A DNA stretch of 64,000 nt, from positions 1,485,513-1,549,512 of the forward strand of contig CAVVFX010000006.1 in NCBI GenBank assembly GCA_963747535.1, read 5' to 3'. The notes beneath the pieces are model-generated. The model worked only from the letters and a program-made list of their open reading frames with translations. It did no database searches and had not been told where the DNA came from. A program made the translations under genes and the position numbers. Source of the stretch: CAVVFX01 sp963747535 (GTDB lineage: Bacteria > Acidobacteriota > Terriglobia > Bryobacterales > Bryobacteraceae). Below, one piece after another: positions 16,753-25,958 of this stretch; the first letter of the stretch is position 1; every line of letters begins with the position of its first letter.

Positions 16753-18483
16753 ATGGCCAATCACTATGACGTCGTCATCATCGGCGCTGGACTGGCGGGC
16801 CTTACGCTTGCCCGTCAACTGCTGCTCTCCACATCGCGGACGGTGCTGCTGCTCGATAAACGAAGCGTAGTGCCGGGTTCAACGCAAAAGGTCGGCGAGT
16901 CGCTGGTGCAACTGGGCGGATTTTACCTGGGAAAGGTGCTCGATCTCGAGGAGCATCTGCAGTTGAATCACTATCTCAAGTACAATCTGCGCTTCCAATG
17001 GAAAACTTGTGAATCGGCGAACACCGATCTGGAAGACTACTCGTGCTCCTTCATCCGGCTGGGTTCGAACATCCCGACTTACCAGCTAGATCGCAACGTA
17101 CTGGAAGCTCACTTACTCGAAGTCAACAGCAGGGACCCAAGGTTCCAGTTGGCCGGTGGTGTCCGCGATTTGGACGTCGAGTTCTCGAAGGATGCCGACC
17201 ACGTGGTCCGCTACTCGGGCCGGGAAGTGCGCTGCCGCTGGATTGTGGATTCATCCGGTCGGGGCGGATTCCTGAAACGCAAGCTCGGGCTGGCACGAAA
17301 AAACCCGATCCGCCACGGCTCGACCTGGTGCTGGGTCGACGGGTTAGTCAATGTAGAAAAGTTGACTGACCGGCCGCGGGAGACCGTTATCAACAATGTC
17401 GACCGCCGGAAGCAAGGGCATTTTCCATTCTTCCTCGCCACCAATCATTTCTGCGCTGAAGGAATGTGGTTCTGGGTGATTCCGCTACACGGGAAAACCA
17501 GCCTCGGCCTGGTCTATGACCATCGCGTGCTTTCGGCCGACGAGGTCTCGAATGCGCGCAAGATGCTCGATTATGTTTGCAGAAAGTGGCCGCTGTTCCA
17601 GCGCGACCTTCCGCACAGAAAGGTGCTCGACGAGGGCCGGCTCCTCGACTATTCTTACGACGCCGGGCAAACTATCAGTCCCGACCGGTGGGCGCTCACC
17701 GGCGAAGCAGGGCGTTTTTCAGATCCGCTGTACAGCCCGGGCAGCGACCTCATCGCAATCCACAACACGCTGATCGCCAATGCGATCGAAGCCCACGACC
17801 AACCGGCACTCGAATCGAAATGCCGCCTCTTCGAGCAGATCATGCGGGTGATGTACGAATCCTATGTGCCCTCGTACGCCATTAGCTATGATTGCCTGGG
17901 CGATCAGGAGCCGTATACGCTGAAATACACCTGGGAGCTTGCAGTCTACTTCGGATTCTTCGTTCTGCCGTTCATCAACGGGCTGTTCACCGATGAACGC
18001 TTTATGCTGTTTCATCTCCGCAAGTACTCACTGCTCGGCCCTATCAACCGCAACCTTCAGCAACTGCTGACCACGTTCTTCCAATGGAAGAAAACACAGG
18101 GTACGCGCACCTCGCGCCAACTGATCGATTTCTACCAGTTGCTGCCACTGTCCCACTCGGAGAAGCTTTTCTACGACGTCGGTCTGACGCCGGAAGAAGC
18201 GGAGATGGTGATTGAAGGGCAGACCGAACGGCTTATGGAGTTCGCGCGCTACATCATCGCGCATGTTCATGCGGTGGTATTGAACGATCGCGAGGTACTT
18301 CTCAACTCCGCTTTCGTTTCCCGCCTGAAACTGCGCAATACGGAGTTCGATCCGGAGAAAATGCGCGCCGCCTACGCTCCGTATGCCGGGTCCAAAGACC
18401 TTTACGAATGGAAGTATCTGGATCCGTTCGCCCTCGAGCCGTATCTGCAATTCCGCGAAGTCGCGAGGGCGATAGGAGTTTGA
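16753..18483 (+). CDS. Flavin-dependent halogenase-like oxidoreductase
   Basis: A 576-residue FAD enzyme. The N-terminus has the dinucleotide motif VVIIGAGLAGLTLA (residues 7-20) and a G-E-S-L-V block where halogenases have their G-E-x-T loop. Near residue 240 is WFWVIP, which fits the W-x-W-x-I-P signature of FADH2-dependent halogenases, and near 320 is GEAGRFSDPLYSPGSDL, like their G-D-A-x-x-F-x-D-P block. Such enzymes chlorinate or brominate aromatic or acyl substrates using a flavin reductase, not seen nearby. It is the only plus-strand gene between 1 and 54 kb, with its own shared-class promoter. Some family relatives are plain hydroxylases or dehydrogenases, so halogenation is not certain. 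Confidence 0.75.
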   Translation: MANHYDVVIIGAGLAGLTLARQLLLSTSRTVLLLDKRSVVPGSTQKVGESLVQLGGFYLGKVLDLEEHLQLNHYLKYNLRFQWKTCESANTDLEDYSCSFIRLGSNIPTYQLDRNVLEAHLLEVNSRDPRFQLAGGVRDLDVEFSKDADHVVRYSGREVRCRWIVDSSGRGGFLKRKLGLARKNPIRHGSTWCWVDGLVNVEKLTDRPRETVINNVDRRKQGHFPFFLATNHFCAEGMWFWVIPLHGKTSLGLVYDHRVLSADEVSNARKMLDYVCRKWPLFQRDLPHRKVLDEGRLLDYSYDAGQTISPDRWALTGEAGRFSDPLYSPGSDLIAIHNTLIANAIEAHDQPALESKCRLFEQIMRVMYESYVPSYAISYDCLGDQEPYTLKYTWELAVYFGFFVLPFINGLFTDERFMLFHLRKYSLLGPINRNLQQLLTTFFQWKKTQGTRTSRQLIDFYQLLPLSHSEKLFYDVGLTPEEAEMVIEGQTERLMEFARYIIAHVHAVVLNDREVLLNSAFVSRLKLRNTEFDPEKMRAAYAPYAGSKDLYEWKYLDPFALEPYLQFREVARAIGV

Positions 18484-18510
18484 TTGCGGAGCCTTCGCTA
18501 ACTTCCTGTC

Positions 18511-18816
18511 TCAGACGTTTTCATCAACCGAAAACCCGCATTTCCCGATAAACCCCCTGATCGTCTTCTCCGTGATCATCCTTCCATCGAACTCGATCAG
18601 GACCGTGTTCGCCGGGTAGCTTGAGTTCGCCCGCGCCACACCTCTCAAACCTCGCAGCATAACCTCCAGTCCCACCGCGCATGTGATACACGTGAAGCCC
18701 GCAACATGGTAAGTAACGCTGCGCAATTCTTTAATGGCTTCGCGCTCCGAGCCTTCGAGTGCCGCCGTTCCCGCCATCGTAGCGGTTATTTTGCAAAGGA
18801 AATTCCTTCTATCCAT
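18511..18816 (-). CDS. Exported HMA-domain metal-binding protein
   Basis: A 101-residue protein with a short Tat- or Sec-like leader (MDRRNFLCKITATMAG) and a heavy-metal-associated ferredoxin-like domain: VAGFTCITCAVGLE carries the C-x-x-C metal site (Cys43, Cys46), followed by the typical V-x-x-A-N and a C-terminal C-G-F turn. It is likely to bind Cu(I), Hg(II) or Zn(II) like MerP or CopZ. It is the last gene of the ABC importer operon, 12 bases after the substrate-binding protein, and converges with the halogenase gene. It may deliver or buffer the metal linked to that importer. Confidence 0.82.
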   Translation of the reverse strand: MDRRNFLCKITATMAGTAALEGSEREAIKELRSVTYHVAGFTCITCAVGLEVMLRGLRGVARANSSYPANTVLIEFDGRMITEKTIRGFIGKCGFSVDENV

Positions 18817-18828
18817 CTGTAGTCTTCC

Positions 18829-19887
18829 TCATTGTGCTGTTGCCGTGCCCGGCACATACTTCCAGGCGGTCAGAATGCTCGCCCGATCCGCGAAGCGCGT
18901 ATCGGTGTATTCCTCGAACTCGATTTTTCGCTCCAACACTCCCGTCTCGATCATCAGATCGCGCACCAGGTCAAAGTCCGCCTTGCGCGGCGCCAGGGGG
19001 CTGTACATCACGCGAGTCGTCGGCTTGGTGAGTGCCCACTGAAGGAGCGCGGGTTTTTGGTTGTAGTAAAACCGGCCAACGAAGTCCGCCGCACTCTCGC
19101 GATTCGGTTTGCCCTTCTCCAGCCAGAGTCCCGACCGTGCAATTCCATCCACCAGAACCTGGACCGCATCCGGTCGCGTATCGATTAGATTCTGGCGTAC
19201 CACCAGCACGCAAGACATGTAGTCCGGCCAGTATTCCCGGGCCTGAAAGAGCACTCGTCCGAAGCCGCCCATCTCGGCCTGTGATGGAAAAGGCTCGCCC
19301 ATGGAGAAGGCGTCAATCGCCTTTGCCGCGAGGGCGCCCGCCACGTCCGGCGGCGCCATCTCCACCATTCTGATCTCGCTCGGCCGGATCCCCCACGCCT
19401 TCATCGCCCGGAACACGATTAGCCGTTCATCCGAAAACCGGCTCGGGATCGCCACGACCCGCCCCCGCACATCCGCGAAAGTCTTGATTGGACCGTCGTT
19501 CCGCACCACAAAAGCGCTGCCGTAACGGTGCCCTAAGTACACAATCCTGATCGGCACGCCTTGCGCCTTCAAGGCAATCGCCAGAGGCGCCACGATGAAC
19601 GCGGCCTGCATCTTATCTGAAATCAGCGCTTCTTTTATTTCCGGAAACCCTTGGAACATGCGCGGCAAAAAGATCTGACCCGCCGCAGAGAACTTTGAGA
19701 TATAGTCCGTCACCGGGCATGCCAAGTGACAAGTTACCGGAATATACGCGACATTGAACTTGCGTTGCTTCACCGGACGATAGTCGTTCAGAATGGAGGG
19801 CCAATTAACGTTCAGATACGCGTGCAACAGCGTAATCAGCACAAGCCATCCCACCGCTAACGAGATCGTGCGCGTTTTAAGACTCAC
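18829..19887 (-). CDS. ABC importer substrate-binding protein (NrtA/SsuA/TauA-like)
   Basis: A 352-residue periplasmic-binding protein with an N-terminal membrane anchor (residues 8-26) and a type II NMT1-like fold: I-P-V-T near residue 50, A-A-F-I-V-A-P-L-A-I, the VAIPSRFSDERL turn and F-S-M-G-E-P-F. The class normally imports nitrate, alkanesulfonates, taurine or pyrimidine precursors. Cys53 and Cys57 in VTCHLACPVTDY lie where the ligand pocket begins, unlike the classical members I know. The GTG at 19887 was chosen for its GGGGA site and its 11-base overlap with the permease gene. With the adjacent HMA protein, a metal-linked or thiol substrate is possible. Confidence 0.8.
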   Translation of the reverse strand: MSLKTRTISLAVGWLVLITLLHAYLNVNWPSILNDYRPVKQRKFNVAYIPVTCHLACPVTDYISKFSAAGQIFLPRMFQGFPEIKEALISDKMQAAFIVAPLAIALKAQGVPIRIVYLGHRYGSAFVVRNDGPIKTFADVRGRVVAIPSRFSDERLIVFRAMKAWGIRPSEIRMVEMAPPDVAGALAAKAIDAFSMGEPFPSQAEMGGFGRVLFQAREYWPDYMSCVLVVRQNLIDTRPDAVQVLVDGIARSGLWLEKGKPNRESAADFVGRFYYNQKPALLQWALTKPTTRVMYSPLAPRKADFDLVRDLMIETGVLERKIEFEEYTDTRFADRASILTAWKYVPGTATAQ

Positions 19888-20659
19888 GTCGAAATCCCCA
19901 GCGGATAGCCTTGAGCGTTTCGAGTTGTCGGAACGCGGTGTCGAGCGCCAGGCCAATCAGTCCGATTAACAGCATGGCCGCGATCACCAGATCGTAGCGC
20001 TTCCCGGAGTTACGCGCATCAATTACCAGGTAACCCAACCCTGAATCGACAGCAATCATCTCCGCCGCGACCAGCACGAGCCACGCAATTCCCAGTGCGA
20101 TCCGCAAACCGATGATGATTTGTGGCAATGAGGCAGGGAATATCACTTTAGCCAACAGCTTCACCGGGCCTAAACCAAAATTGCGCCCAGCCTGCCGGAA
20201 CATCGACGGCACACTTCGTACACCGTTCATGGTCGCCACCAGGATAGGAAAGAACGCCGCCAGAAAAATGAGGAAAATAGCGCTTGCGTCGCCTACTCCG
20301 AACCACACGATCGAAATCGGAATCCACGCGATCGGGCTGATCGGCCGCACCATTTGAATGACCGGATTCACCACTTGAGCGGCCGCGGGATACCAGCCTA
20401 ACGTCAGCCCGGCCGGGATTCCCAAGGTGACCGCAGCGGAAAACCCTAGGGCCACGCGGCGCAACGAATCCCCGGCATATCTCACCAACAGCCCCTTGTG
20501 CGCCAACTCGGAGACGCGCTTGTGCACTTCGAGCGGCAATGGGAACACCTTCGATCCCGACCACTTCACTCCCAAATGCCATAGAGCCAGGAAAAAGATA
20601 GCCGTTAGTGTTGGCCAGAAATATCGCTCCCATCTGGGTGCGTGCACGAGCGAAGTCAT
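19877..20659 (-). CDS. ABC importer permease 2 (SsuC/TauC-like)
   Basis: A 260-residue inner-membrane permease of the BPD_transp_1 family with about six helices. The cytoplasmic coupling loop is GRNFGLGPVKLLAKVIFP (EAA-like) near residues 165-182, followed by GLRIALGIAWLVLVAAEM. It is a clear paralogue of the permease at 21444-22211; the two share PISPxAWIPISI-WFGVGD and the DARN-G-RYDLV segment. Together they probably form a heterodimer on the single ATPase between them. Start and stop overlap both neighbours (ATGA with the ATPase), indicating coupled translation. Confidence 0.9.
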   Translation of the reverse strand: MTSLVHAPRWERYFWPTLTAIFFLALWHLGVKWSGSKVFPLPLEVHKRVSELAHKGLLVRYAGDSLRRVALGFSAAVTLGIPAGLTLGWYPAAAQVVNPVIQMVRPISPIAWIPISIVWFGVGDASAIFLIFLAAFFPILVATMNGVRSVPSMFRQAGRNFGLGPVKLLAKVIFPASLPQIIIGLRIALGIAWLVLVAAEMIAVDSGLGYLVIDARNSGKRYDLVIAAMLLIGLIGLALDTAFRQLETLKAIRWGFRRES

Positions 20660-21444
20660 ATCCGATGCGCCAGTCCAATCTCAGTGATAATGCCGTCGCG
20701 TAACTCCAGATAGCGCCGTGAACTGATATCGCGCGGGTGCGGAATATCAATCTCCACAATTCGCTGAATTCTCGCCGGACGCGCACTCATCACCGCTACC
20801 CGATCAGACAGTTGCACAGCCTCGTCGATGTCGTGCGTCACAAACACGATTGTCTTCCGTTCCGCTTCCCAGATACGTAATAGTTCGCACCGCATGATCA
20901 TTCTGGTTATCGAGTCGAGCGCCCCGAACGGCTCGTCGAGGAACAGCATGTCGGGGTTCACCGCCAAGGCACGGGCAACCTCCAGCCGCTGCTTCATTCC
21001 GCCCGAAAGCTCCTGCGGATACGCTTTCTCGAAGCCGCCGAGCCCGACCAGTTTGACGTAATGTGCGATACGCGCTTCCCGTTCCGCGCGGGACAGCTTG
21101 AAAAGTCCAAAGCCGATGTTCCCTTCTACCGTCAACCAGGGAAAAACGCCGCGCTCCTGAAACACGAAGATTCGGCGCGGGTCCGGCCCTTTTACGATCG
21201 CGCCATCGATTCTGACCTCGCCGTGCGAAGGTTCCAGGAACCCTGCAACGATATTCAACAGCGTCGATTTTCCACAACCCGAGGGTCCTAGCAGGCACAG
21301 GAATTCGCCCTTCCCGACTTCGAGATTGACGTTCTCGAGGACGTGTGTGCTCTTGCCGTCACGGCGGAAGATCATGCTGACGTCTTCCGCCTGTAACTTT
21401 GTTTCGACCGCTCGCGAAGCGAGAGCGATTGCCGGCAGCAGCAT
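20656..21444 (-). CDS. ABC importer ATPase (SsuB/TauB-like)
   Basis: A 262-residue nucleotide-binding subunit. Walker A is GPSGCGKST, the Q-loop is VFQERGVFPW, the signature is LSGGMKQRLEVARA, Walker B is MLFLDEPFGALD and the switch histidine is in FVTHDIDEA. The Q-loop and D-loop forms are those of the nitrate/sulfonate/taurine subfamily. It lies between two permease genes, sharing one base with the upstream one (TAATG) and four with the downstream one (ATGA). All five importer genes appear to be one transcript from 22221-22251. Confidence 0.93.
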   Translation of the reverse strand: MLLPAIALASRAVETKLQAEDVSMIFRRDGKSTHVLENVNLEVGKGEFLCLLGPSGCGKSTLLNIVAGFLEPSHGEVRIDGAIVKGPDPRRIFVFQERGVFPWLTVEGNIGFGLFKLSRAEREARIAHYVKLVGLGGFEKAYPQELSGGMKQRLEVARALAVNPDMLFLDEPFGALDSITRMIMRCELLRIWEAERKTIVFVTHDIDEAVQLSDRVAVMSARPARIQRIVEIDIPHPRDISSRRYLELRDGIITEIGLAHRI

Positions 21445-22211
21445 TAGTCCTCCGAGTAGCCCCAGCGGAGCGATCGGATCCGCTCAAGGGATCGCATGCC
21501 GGTGTCCAACATTAATCCGATGATTCCAATCGTGACCATGCCGGCGACTACCAGGTCGTAGCGGTTGCCCGCATTGCGCGCGTCGACAATCAGAAAACCC
21601 AGGCCGGAGTTTACCGCGATCATCTCCGCCGCAACCACTACCAGCCAGGCGACGCCCAGGGTGATGCGAAGTCCGATGATCAGGCGCGGAATCACTGCCG
21701 GGTAGAGCACCCGGTATACCAATCCGGCCGGGCTCAGTCCGAAATTGCGTCCCGCATTTACGTATACGGCCGGGACGCTTTCCACGGCATTCACGGCTGT
21801 CAACGTCAGAGGAAGAAGTGACGCAAGGAAGATCAGGAAGATTGCCGCCAAATCGCCGACCCCGAACCACAAGATAGAAATCGGAATCCACGCCAGTGGA
21901 GAAATTGGCCGCAGTATCTGAATCAACGGATTCAGGGCCATCTCCGTACGCCTGTACCAACCGATCATCAGGCCCCCCGGGATGGCGATTATCGCGGCCA
22001 CTGAGAACCCCCAGGTCACCCGGAACAGCGACGCGACAATGTACTTCATCAGTAGACCGCGCTGCAGCAGTTCGACGAACCCGCTCAGCACTTGAATGGG
22101 GCCGGGTAAAAGGTGGCCCGGTTGACGGCTCACGGCGAGTTGCCAGCCCACAAGTAGTAGCGCAATGAACACCAGCGGCCGGAGATGAACAAGGTGAGCC
22201 GTCAGACGCAT
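21444..22211 (-). CDS. ABC importer permease 1 (SsuC/TauC-like)
   Basis: A 255-residue BPD_transp_1 permease, paralogous to 19877-20659. It carries about six helices and the EAA-like loop GRNFGLSPAGLVYRVLYP. It is the first gene of the importer operon. The leader is extremely short: the TGTCTATATA block of the shared-class promoter ends nine bases before the ATG, with only AGG as a ribosome site. The operon order is permease, ATPase, permease, binding protein, HMA protein. Confidence 0.9.
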   Translation of the reverse strand: MRLTAHLVHLRPLVFIALLLVGWQLAVSRQPGHLLPGPIQVLSGFVELLQRGLLMKYIVASLFRVTWGFSVAAIIAIPGGLMIGWYRRTEMALNPLIQILRPISPLAWIPISILWFGVGDLAAIFLIFLASLLPLTLTAVNAVESVPAVYVNAGRNFGLSPAGLVYRVLYPAVIPRLIIGLRITLGVAWLVVVAAEMIAVNSGLGFLIVDARNAGNRYDLVVAGMVTIGIIGLMLDTGMRSLERIRSLRWGYSED

Positions 22212-22220
22212 TCCTGGTTC

Positions 22221-22251
22221 TATATAGACAGCGGAAGAGCGAGATTTCGCG
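22221..22251 (-). promoter_or_regulatory. Shared-class promoter of the ABC importer operon
   Basis: Minus strand: CGCGAAAT, 13 bases, TGTCTATATA. The second block is identical to that of the 27-kb operon promoter at 53706-53736. Confidence 0.7.
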
Positions 22252-22276
22252 CCTGATGGTCGCTACAGGCGATTCC

Positions 22277-25200
22277 TCAGTCGGTCAAGGATCGGATTAA
22301 CCGCAGCGCGGGGCGGGTGACGTATTCGCGCAAGTACTCCAGATGGGCCGCATCCCGCGGGTAGATCTCGTTGCCCCGGTATGGATACCGGGCCATGGCA
22401 TGAAACGGCAGCGGCAGAACGGATTGCGAGAAAGCCGTATTGGCGTCGGCATCTTTCGCCCAGCCGTCCACCAGTAGCAGAAAGTCGCGGCGCCAGCCTG
22501 CAGGCACAGGCGGCAGGCGGCCAGGATCGAAGCGTAGCGCCACTTCATCACCAGAGCCCATAATAACCATCCGGTCATCGATTTCCGCCAGCAACTCGCC
22601 TACGTTGCCGTATCGAGTATAGTTCCCGGGGGTCGGGTTCCACATTGAGGTGGGGCTGACGGTCTGATAGTCGAACTGCTCGGGCTGCTTCCGTTGAGGA
22701 TCGATCGTCGCTTTCGAGAAGCCGCGGAAGTGCAAATTGGCAGCGGTGAGGGACAGAGACGTCGTTCGCGCCGGCGGGGGATCGTTGCCCTCTACGAGAA
22801 AGATTTCGTCCCAGTAGACACAGAGGTTGGTGACGATCCGCACTTCACGGGAAGCGCTCAGGAACTTGCCCGTCAAATCCACAGCCATGGTCTTGGGTTT
22901 ACCGGCAGGAATGCCCATATCTTCGATGACGGTCTTCCAGTTGCCGGTTGCGTCTCTCACCTGAAGATAAGGAAATGCCAGATCACGATGCGCTTGAGCG
23001 GCAGCCAGGAAGGTGCTACCATCCGCCCAATCCACCCACCCGTGCAGAACCAGGACCGCGCGATTCGCCAGAGCCGCGGAGCCAAAATCGAGATCCAGAT
23101 GGTGCAGTTCGGCTACTCCGGAGGCGTCCCGCCGAAAGGCATCCGGATAAACGCGGTCCTGCTTGCGCAATGCGAAAGAGACGTCCGCACCGTTGGTATC
23201 ACGCGCCATGGGATAGATCCTGCGGCCGGTCCCGTACAGCCGGAATTCAGGGAACGGCGGCGATTTGAACTTCTCGTTGGTTACAAACCCGATCTGGGCC
23301 GGATGGTCCAGGGCGATCAGCCGGATCTGGTCGAGATAGGAAACCTCGCGCAATTCCTCGGTGACCCGGATTTCGTATTGCCCATCGCGTGGTACGAGCT
23401 TCTCGCCGGGAATAGTCACATACTCGTCGTGATCGACGGGGAAAAATACGCCGTCTCCCGAACTCGCGCCAAGTGGAGCGACACCTAGGACGTCAGTGAT
23501 GAACTCGAATCCCGTTCCGTTCCAGGTGAAAATCATCGGGCAGGAGCCGGATAGGCGCTGCGCCTCTCTGAAAGTGAGCAGGCGATTGATGACCGGGTTG
23601 ATTTCGTTCTGAATCAAGCCGTTCGGCCAGGTGATGCGCACGGTTTCGACGGTCGCGCGATCGCCGAGACGGAAGATCTGCGGTGTACCGTCGTAGGTTG
23701 CCCTCGCATAGCGATTGCCAGCCTTGATCTCCACCTTCGCGTTCAACGACAGCTTAGGGTTCTTCACGCCCGTGAGTGCGATTTCAATCCAGTTGCCATA
23801 GTTTGAGGAGATCTCGTGCGCGATCACAAGGGCGGAATCCGAGGCGATGCGCACGCGGTCGATCCGCCCTTTACCGGTTAAATCCACTGCCAGGGACAGG
23901 TCGGATGGCGGGACGGAAGCGCGCTGCAACGACCCTCCCTTATTGAGCAGCAGCAAATCGGGGCCAGCCGCCAAATCGGTGCGACCGTCCCCGTCGGAGT
24001 CAAAGGCCTTGAGTTGTGAGTCGCCAGCCGGGAGCGAGTCGATGTCGACTGCGTGGTAAGCGCCACCAAGGGCGTCGCGATACAGGACACCGCTGCGATT
24101 CTCGTAGGAGACCACCAGATCGAAGCCCGGGGTGTCCGGCTCCAGGTCGAAGCGTACCGCGTCGAGCGCGCGGCCGGCCGCGAACGGGAAACGTCTGGTT
24201 TCGTCGCTGAACCCTGCGGCTCCGTTGTTGCGCAGCAGTTTGGACTCATTGCCGATCAGGAAGAGATCCTGGTCATAGTCATGATCGAAATCCATCCACA
24301 CAGCTTTGCGGTAGCTACCCTCGGCGAGCACAGCATGTTTGACGAACTTGCCACTGACATTGTGATAGAGGAGCACGGAACCGGCAGTGACGATGCAAAG
24401 GTCCGGAAGCCCATCGTTATCGAAGTCTCCGGGGGCAATGAAGAGTACGTCATGGAGATCTTCGAGGCCGGAGTCACTCATGGCCTTTGCGCCGTTCAGA
24501 AATACAACCACCTTCTCCCGAGACCAGGCGATCAGACTGGCGCGGGGACCGCCATCCAGGGCAAGGGCGGTTACGCCGGAAAAACCTTCGCCGATCTTTT
24601 CGTCGCGATAGACTGCGGCGGGGAGAGGAGCCGGCGGAGCAAAGTCGATCGGATCATAAATCTCGGCATACGCACACCAGTCCATGTCCTCGTGAACCGC
24701 CGCGCCCTCCTGTTGTTTCTTCAAGCCTTGAAAGATGCGCATCTCGGCTGCCGACTCGTCCGGCCGATTTTGCTGGCGATAGATGCCATACAACTGGAAG
24801 TGAGGCGCCGCCAGGCGAGGGTCCAGATCACGCGCAGTCTCGAATTCCTTCGCGGCAGCGGCCACATCCTCTCTTAACTTGTTCAGAGTGCCGAGGTGAT
24901 AGTGGGCCACCGGCTCATTCGGAACGAGCGCGGCAAAGTTCTGAAACTGCGTAACCGCCCGATCGTAATCGCCCTGCTTCTGGTATGCGATGCCGAGATT
25001 GAACCAGGTGTGCGGGAGTTTAGGATCGAGCCTCTGCACCTTCTCGAGTTGCACGATTCCGTCTTCAGTGTCACCGGCGCGCAGGAGCGCGAGACCGTAA
25101 TTGAGCTGTTCGCGAGCGGAACCTGGAGCCAGTTCGATCGCCCGGCGAAACTCGTCGAGGGCCTCTTTCTGGGTGGTAGGGTTCTCGTAAAATGCCTTAC

Positions 25201-25318
25201 CGAGGTTACGATGCTGCTGTAACTTCACCTGGTCCGGCTGGCTCAGTTGGGCGTGGACGATGACCGCCAGTGCACCAACAAACACTACCCCGACACGCCC
25301 TTGCAAGTGTCTCGTCAT
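22277..25318 (-). CDS. Secreted TPR / FG-GAP / ASPIC-UnbV protein, large
   Basis: A 1013-residue exported protein. A signal peptide (about residues 1-24) is followed by four to five TPR units (35-195), a seven-bladed-propeller-like FG-GAP/VCBS part with acidic Ca-binding loops (DFDNDGLPD, DFDHDYDQD, DSDGDGRTD; 290-470), an ASPIC/UnbV-like segment around VRITWPNGLIQ (570) and a long C-terminal beta-rich region with S-C-P-M-I-F-T-W and H-G-W-V-D-W that I cannot name. Relatives occur widely in Acidobacteriota and Planctomycetes. It follows tlpA by 22 bases and so probably shares its promoter. The C-terminal 400 residues have no counterpart in the other UnbV proteins here. Confidence 0.82.
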   Translation of the reverse strand: MTRHLQGRVGVVFVGALAVIVHAQLSQPDQVKLQQHRNLGKAFYENPTTQKEALDEFRRAIELAPGSAREQLNYGLALLRAGDTEDGIVQLEKVQRLDPKLPHTWFNLGIAYQKQGDYDRAVTQFQNFAALVPNEPVAHYHLGTLNKLREDVAAAAKEFETARDLDPRLAAPHFQLYGIYRQQNRPDESAAEMRIFQGLKKQQEGAAVHEDMDWCAYAEIYDPIDFAPPAPLPAAVYRDEKIGEGFSGVTALALDGGPRASLIAWSREKVVVFLNGAKAMSDSGLEDLHDVLFIAPGDFDNDGLPDLCIVTAGSVLLYHNVSGKFVKHAVLAEGSYRKAVWMDFDHDYDQDLFLIGNESKLLRNNGAAGFSDETRRFPFAAGRALDAVRFDLEPDTPGFDLVVSYENRSGVLYRDALGGAYHAVDIDSLPAGDSQLKAFDSDGDGRTDLAAGPDLLLLNKGGSLQRASVPPSDLSLAVDLTGKGRIDRVRIASDSALVIAHEISSNYGNWIEIALTGVKNPKLSLNAKVEIKAGNRYARATYDGTPQIFRLGDRATVETVRITWPNGLIQNEINPVINRLLTFREAQRLSGSCPMIFTWNGTGFEFITDVLGVAPLGASSGDGVFFPVDHDEYVTIPGEKLVPRDGQYEIRVTEELREVSYLDQIRLIALDHPAQIGFVTNEKFKSPPFPEFRLYGTGRRIYPMARDTNGADVSFALRKQDRVYPDAFRRDASGVAELHHLDLDFGSAALANRAVLVLHGWVDWADGSTFLAAAQAHRDLAFPYLQVRDATGNWKTVIEDMGIPAGKPKTMAVDLTGKFLSASREVRIVTNLCVYWDEIFLVEGNDPPPARTTSLSLTAANLHFRGFSKATIDPQRKQPEQFDYQTVSPTSMWNPTPGNYTRYGNVGELLAEIDDRMVIMGSGDEVALRFDPGRLPPVPAGWRRDFLLLVDGWAKDADANTAFSQSVLPLPFHAMARYPYRGNEIYPRDAAHLEYLREYVTRPALRLIRSLTD

Positions 25319-25340
25319 AGAGCATCCGGTGGCGCCGGGA

Positions 25341-25892
25341 TCACTTATCTTCTAGGTGCTTGATGAGCGAACTCGGTGGTGGCCCGGTTTTGGGACCGGT
25401 GAGCCAGTCGAGGCGCTCGTGGAGTTCCTCTTCGCGCATCTGGCCCAGAAGGCGAAATACAATGCGGCCCTCCGCGCCGATTAGAGCGGTGGCTGGGACC
25501 GCCGGTCCCATTCCGAGCCGGTCCAGGTCGTCAGAGTTTGCACCGACCCAGACCGGGAAGCCGACGTGGTAATTTGCCAGGAACTCTGGAATTCGCGGCC
25601 GGCTCTTCGGCTCATCCAGGGACGCGGCGATGAAAACAACTCCACGCGGAGCATATTTCTTTTCCGCCTCGACCAGCAGCGGCAACTCGGCCTTGCAGGG
25701 ACCGCACCACGTCGCCCAAAAGTTCAATACTACGACTTTGCCGCGAAGGTCGCTGAGCCGGGAGCGCTCGCCCGCGGAATCCTTCAGAACCAGTTCGGCC
25801 TTAGGAGGGTCTTTCGCGAGGCCATGCACCACAGCGAAGCTCACGGCGGCCATCGTCACAACCAATGTATAGCGGAACCAGAGCGTCTTCAT
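25341..25892 (-). CDS. TlpA/ResA-like membrane-anchored thioredoxin
   Basis: A 183-residue thiol-disulfide protein. An N-terminal anchor (residues 7-25) precedes a thioredoxin fold with the active site WCGPC (62-66) in VVLNFWATWCGPCKAELP and a cis-proline loop VPATALI. Such proteins keep cytochrome c apoproteins or copper-site cysteines reduced in the periplasm. The ATG at 25892 follows an excellent GGGAGGTGAG site; an upstream ATG (25916) is less likely. It is first in a two-gene unit driven by the shared-class promoter at 25959-25989, and it fits the nearby heme and copper proteins. Confidence 0.9.
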   Translation of the reverse strand: MKTLWFRYTLVVTMAAVSFAVVHGLAKDPPKAELVLKDSAGERSRLSDLRGKVVVLNFWATWCGPCKAELPLLVEAEKKYAPRGVVFIAASLDEPKSRPRIPEFLANYHVGFPVWVGANSDDLDRLGMGPAVPATALIGAEGRIVFRLLGQMREEELHERLDWLTGPKTGPPPSSLIKHLEDK

Positions 25893-25958
25893 TCTCACCT
25901 CCCAACCGTTAGCCATTTTTACAAGGTAGCGTAAACAAATCGCGCGCCGTTCTTTCGT

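Noticed and set aside
22221..22251. Reading the shared promoter blocks as ordinary sigma70 -35/-10 boxes
   Set aside because: Taking TATATA as -10, the upstream block would lie about 19-20 bases away and does not match TTGACA; the G-T-C core and spacing fit an ECF-type arrangement better.
22694..23488. Long plus-strand frame opposite the large UnbV protein
   Set aside because: Antisense shadow; the minus-strand protein is continuous and domain-rich. The same holds for plus-strand frames at 9834-10643, 11774-12706, 28808-29617, 30698-31771, 35836-36903, 41196-42128, 43246-44481, 45806-46678, 48104-49012 and 55803-57083.
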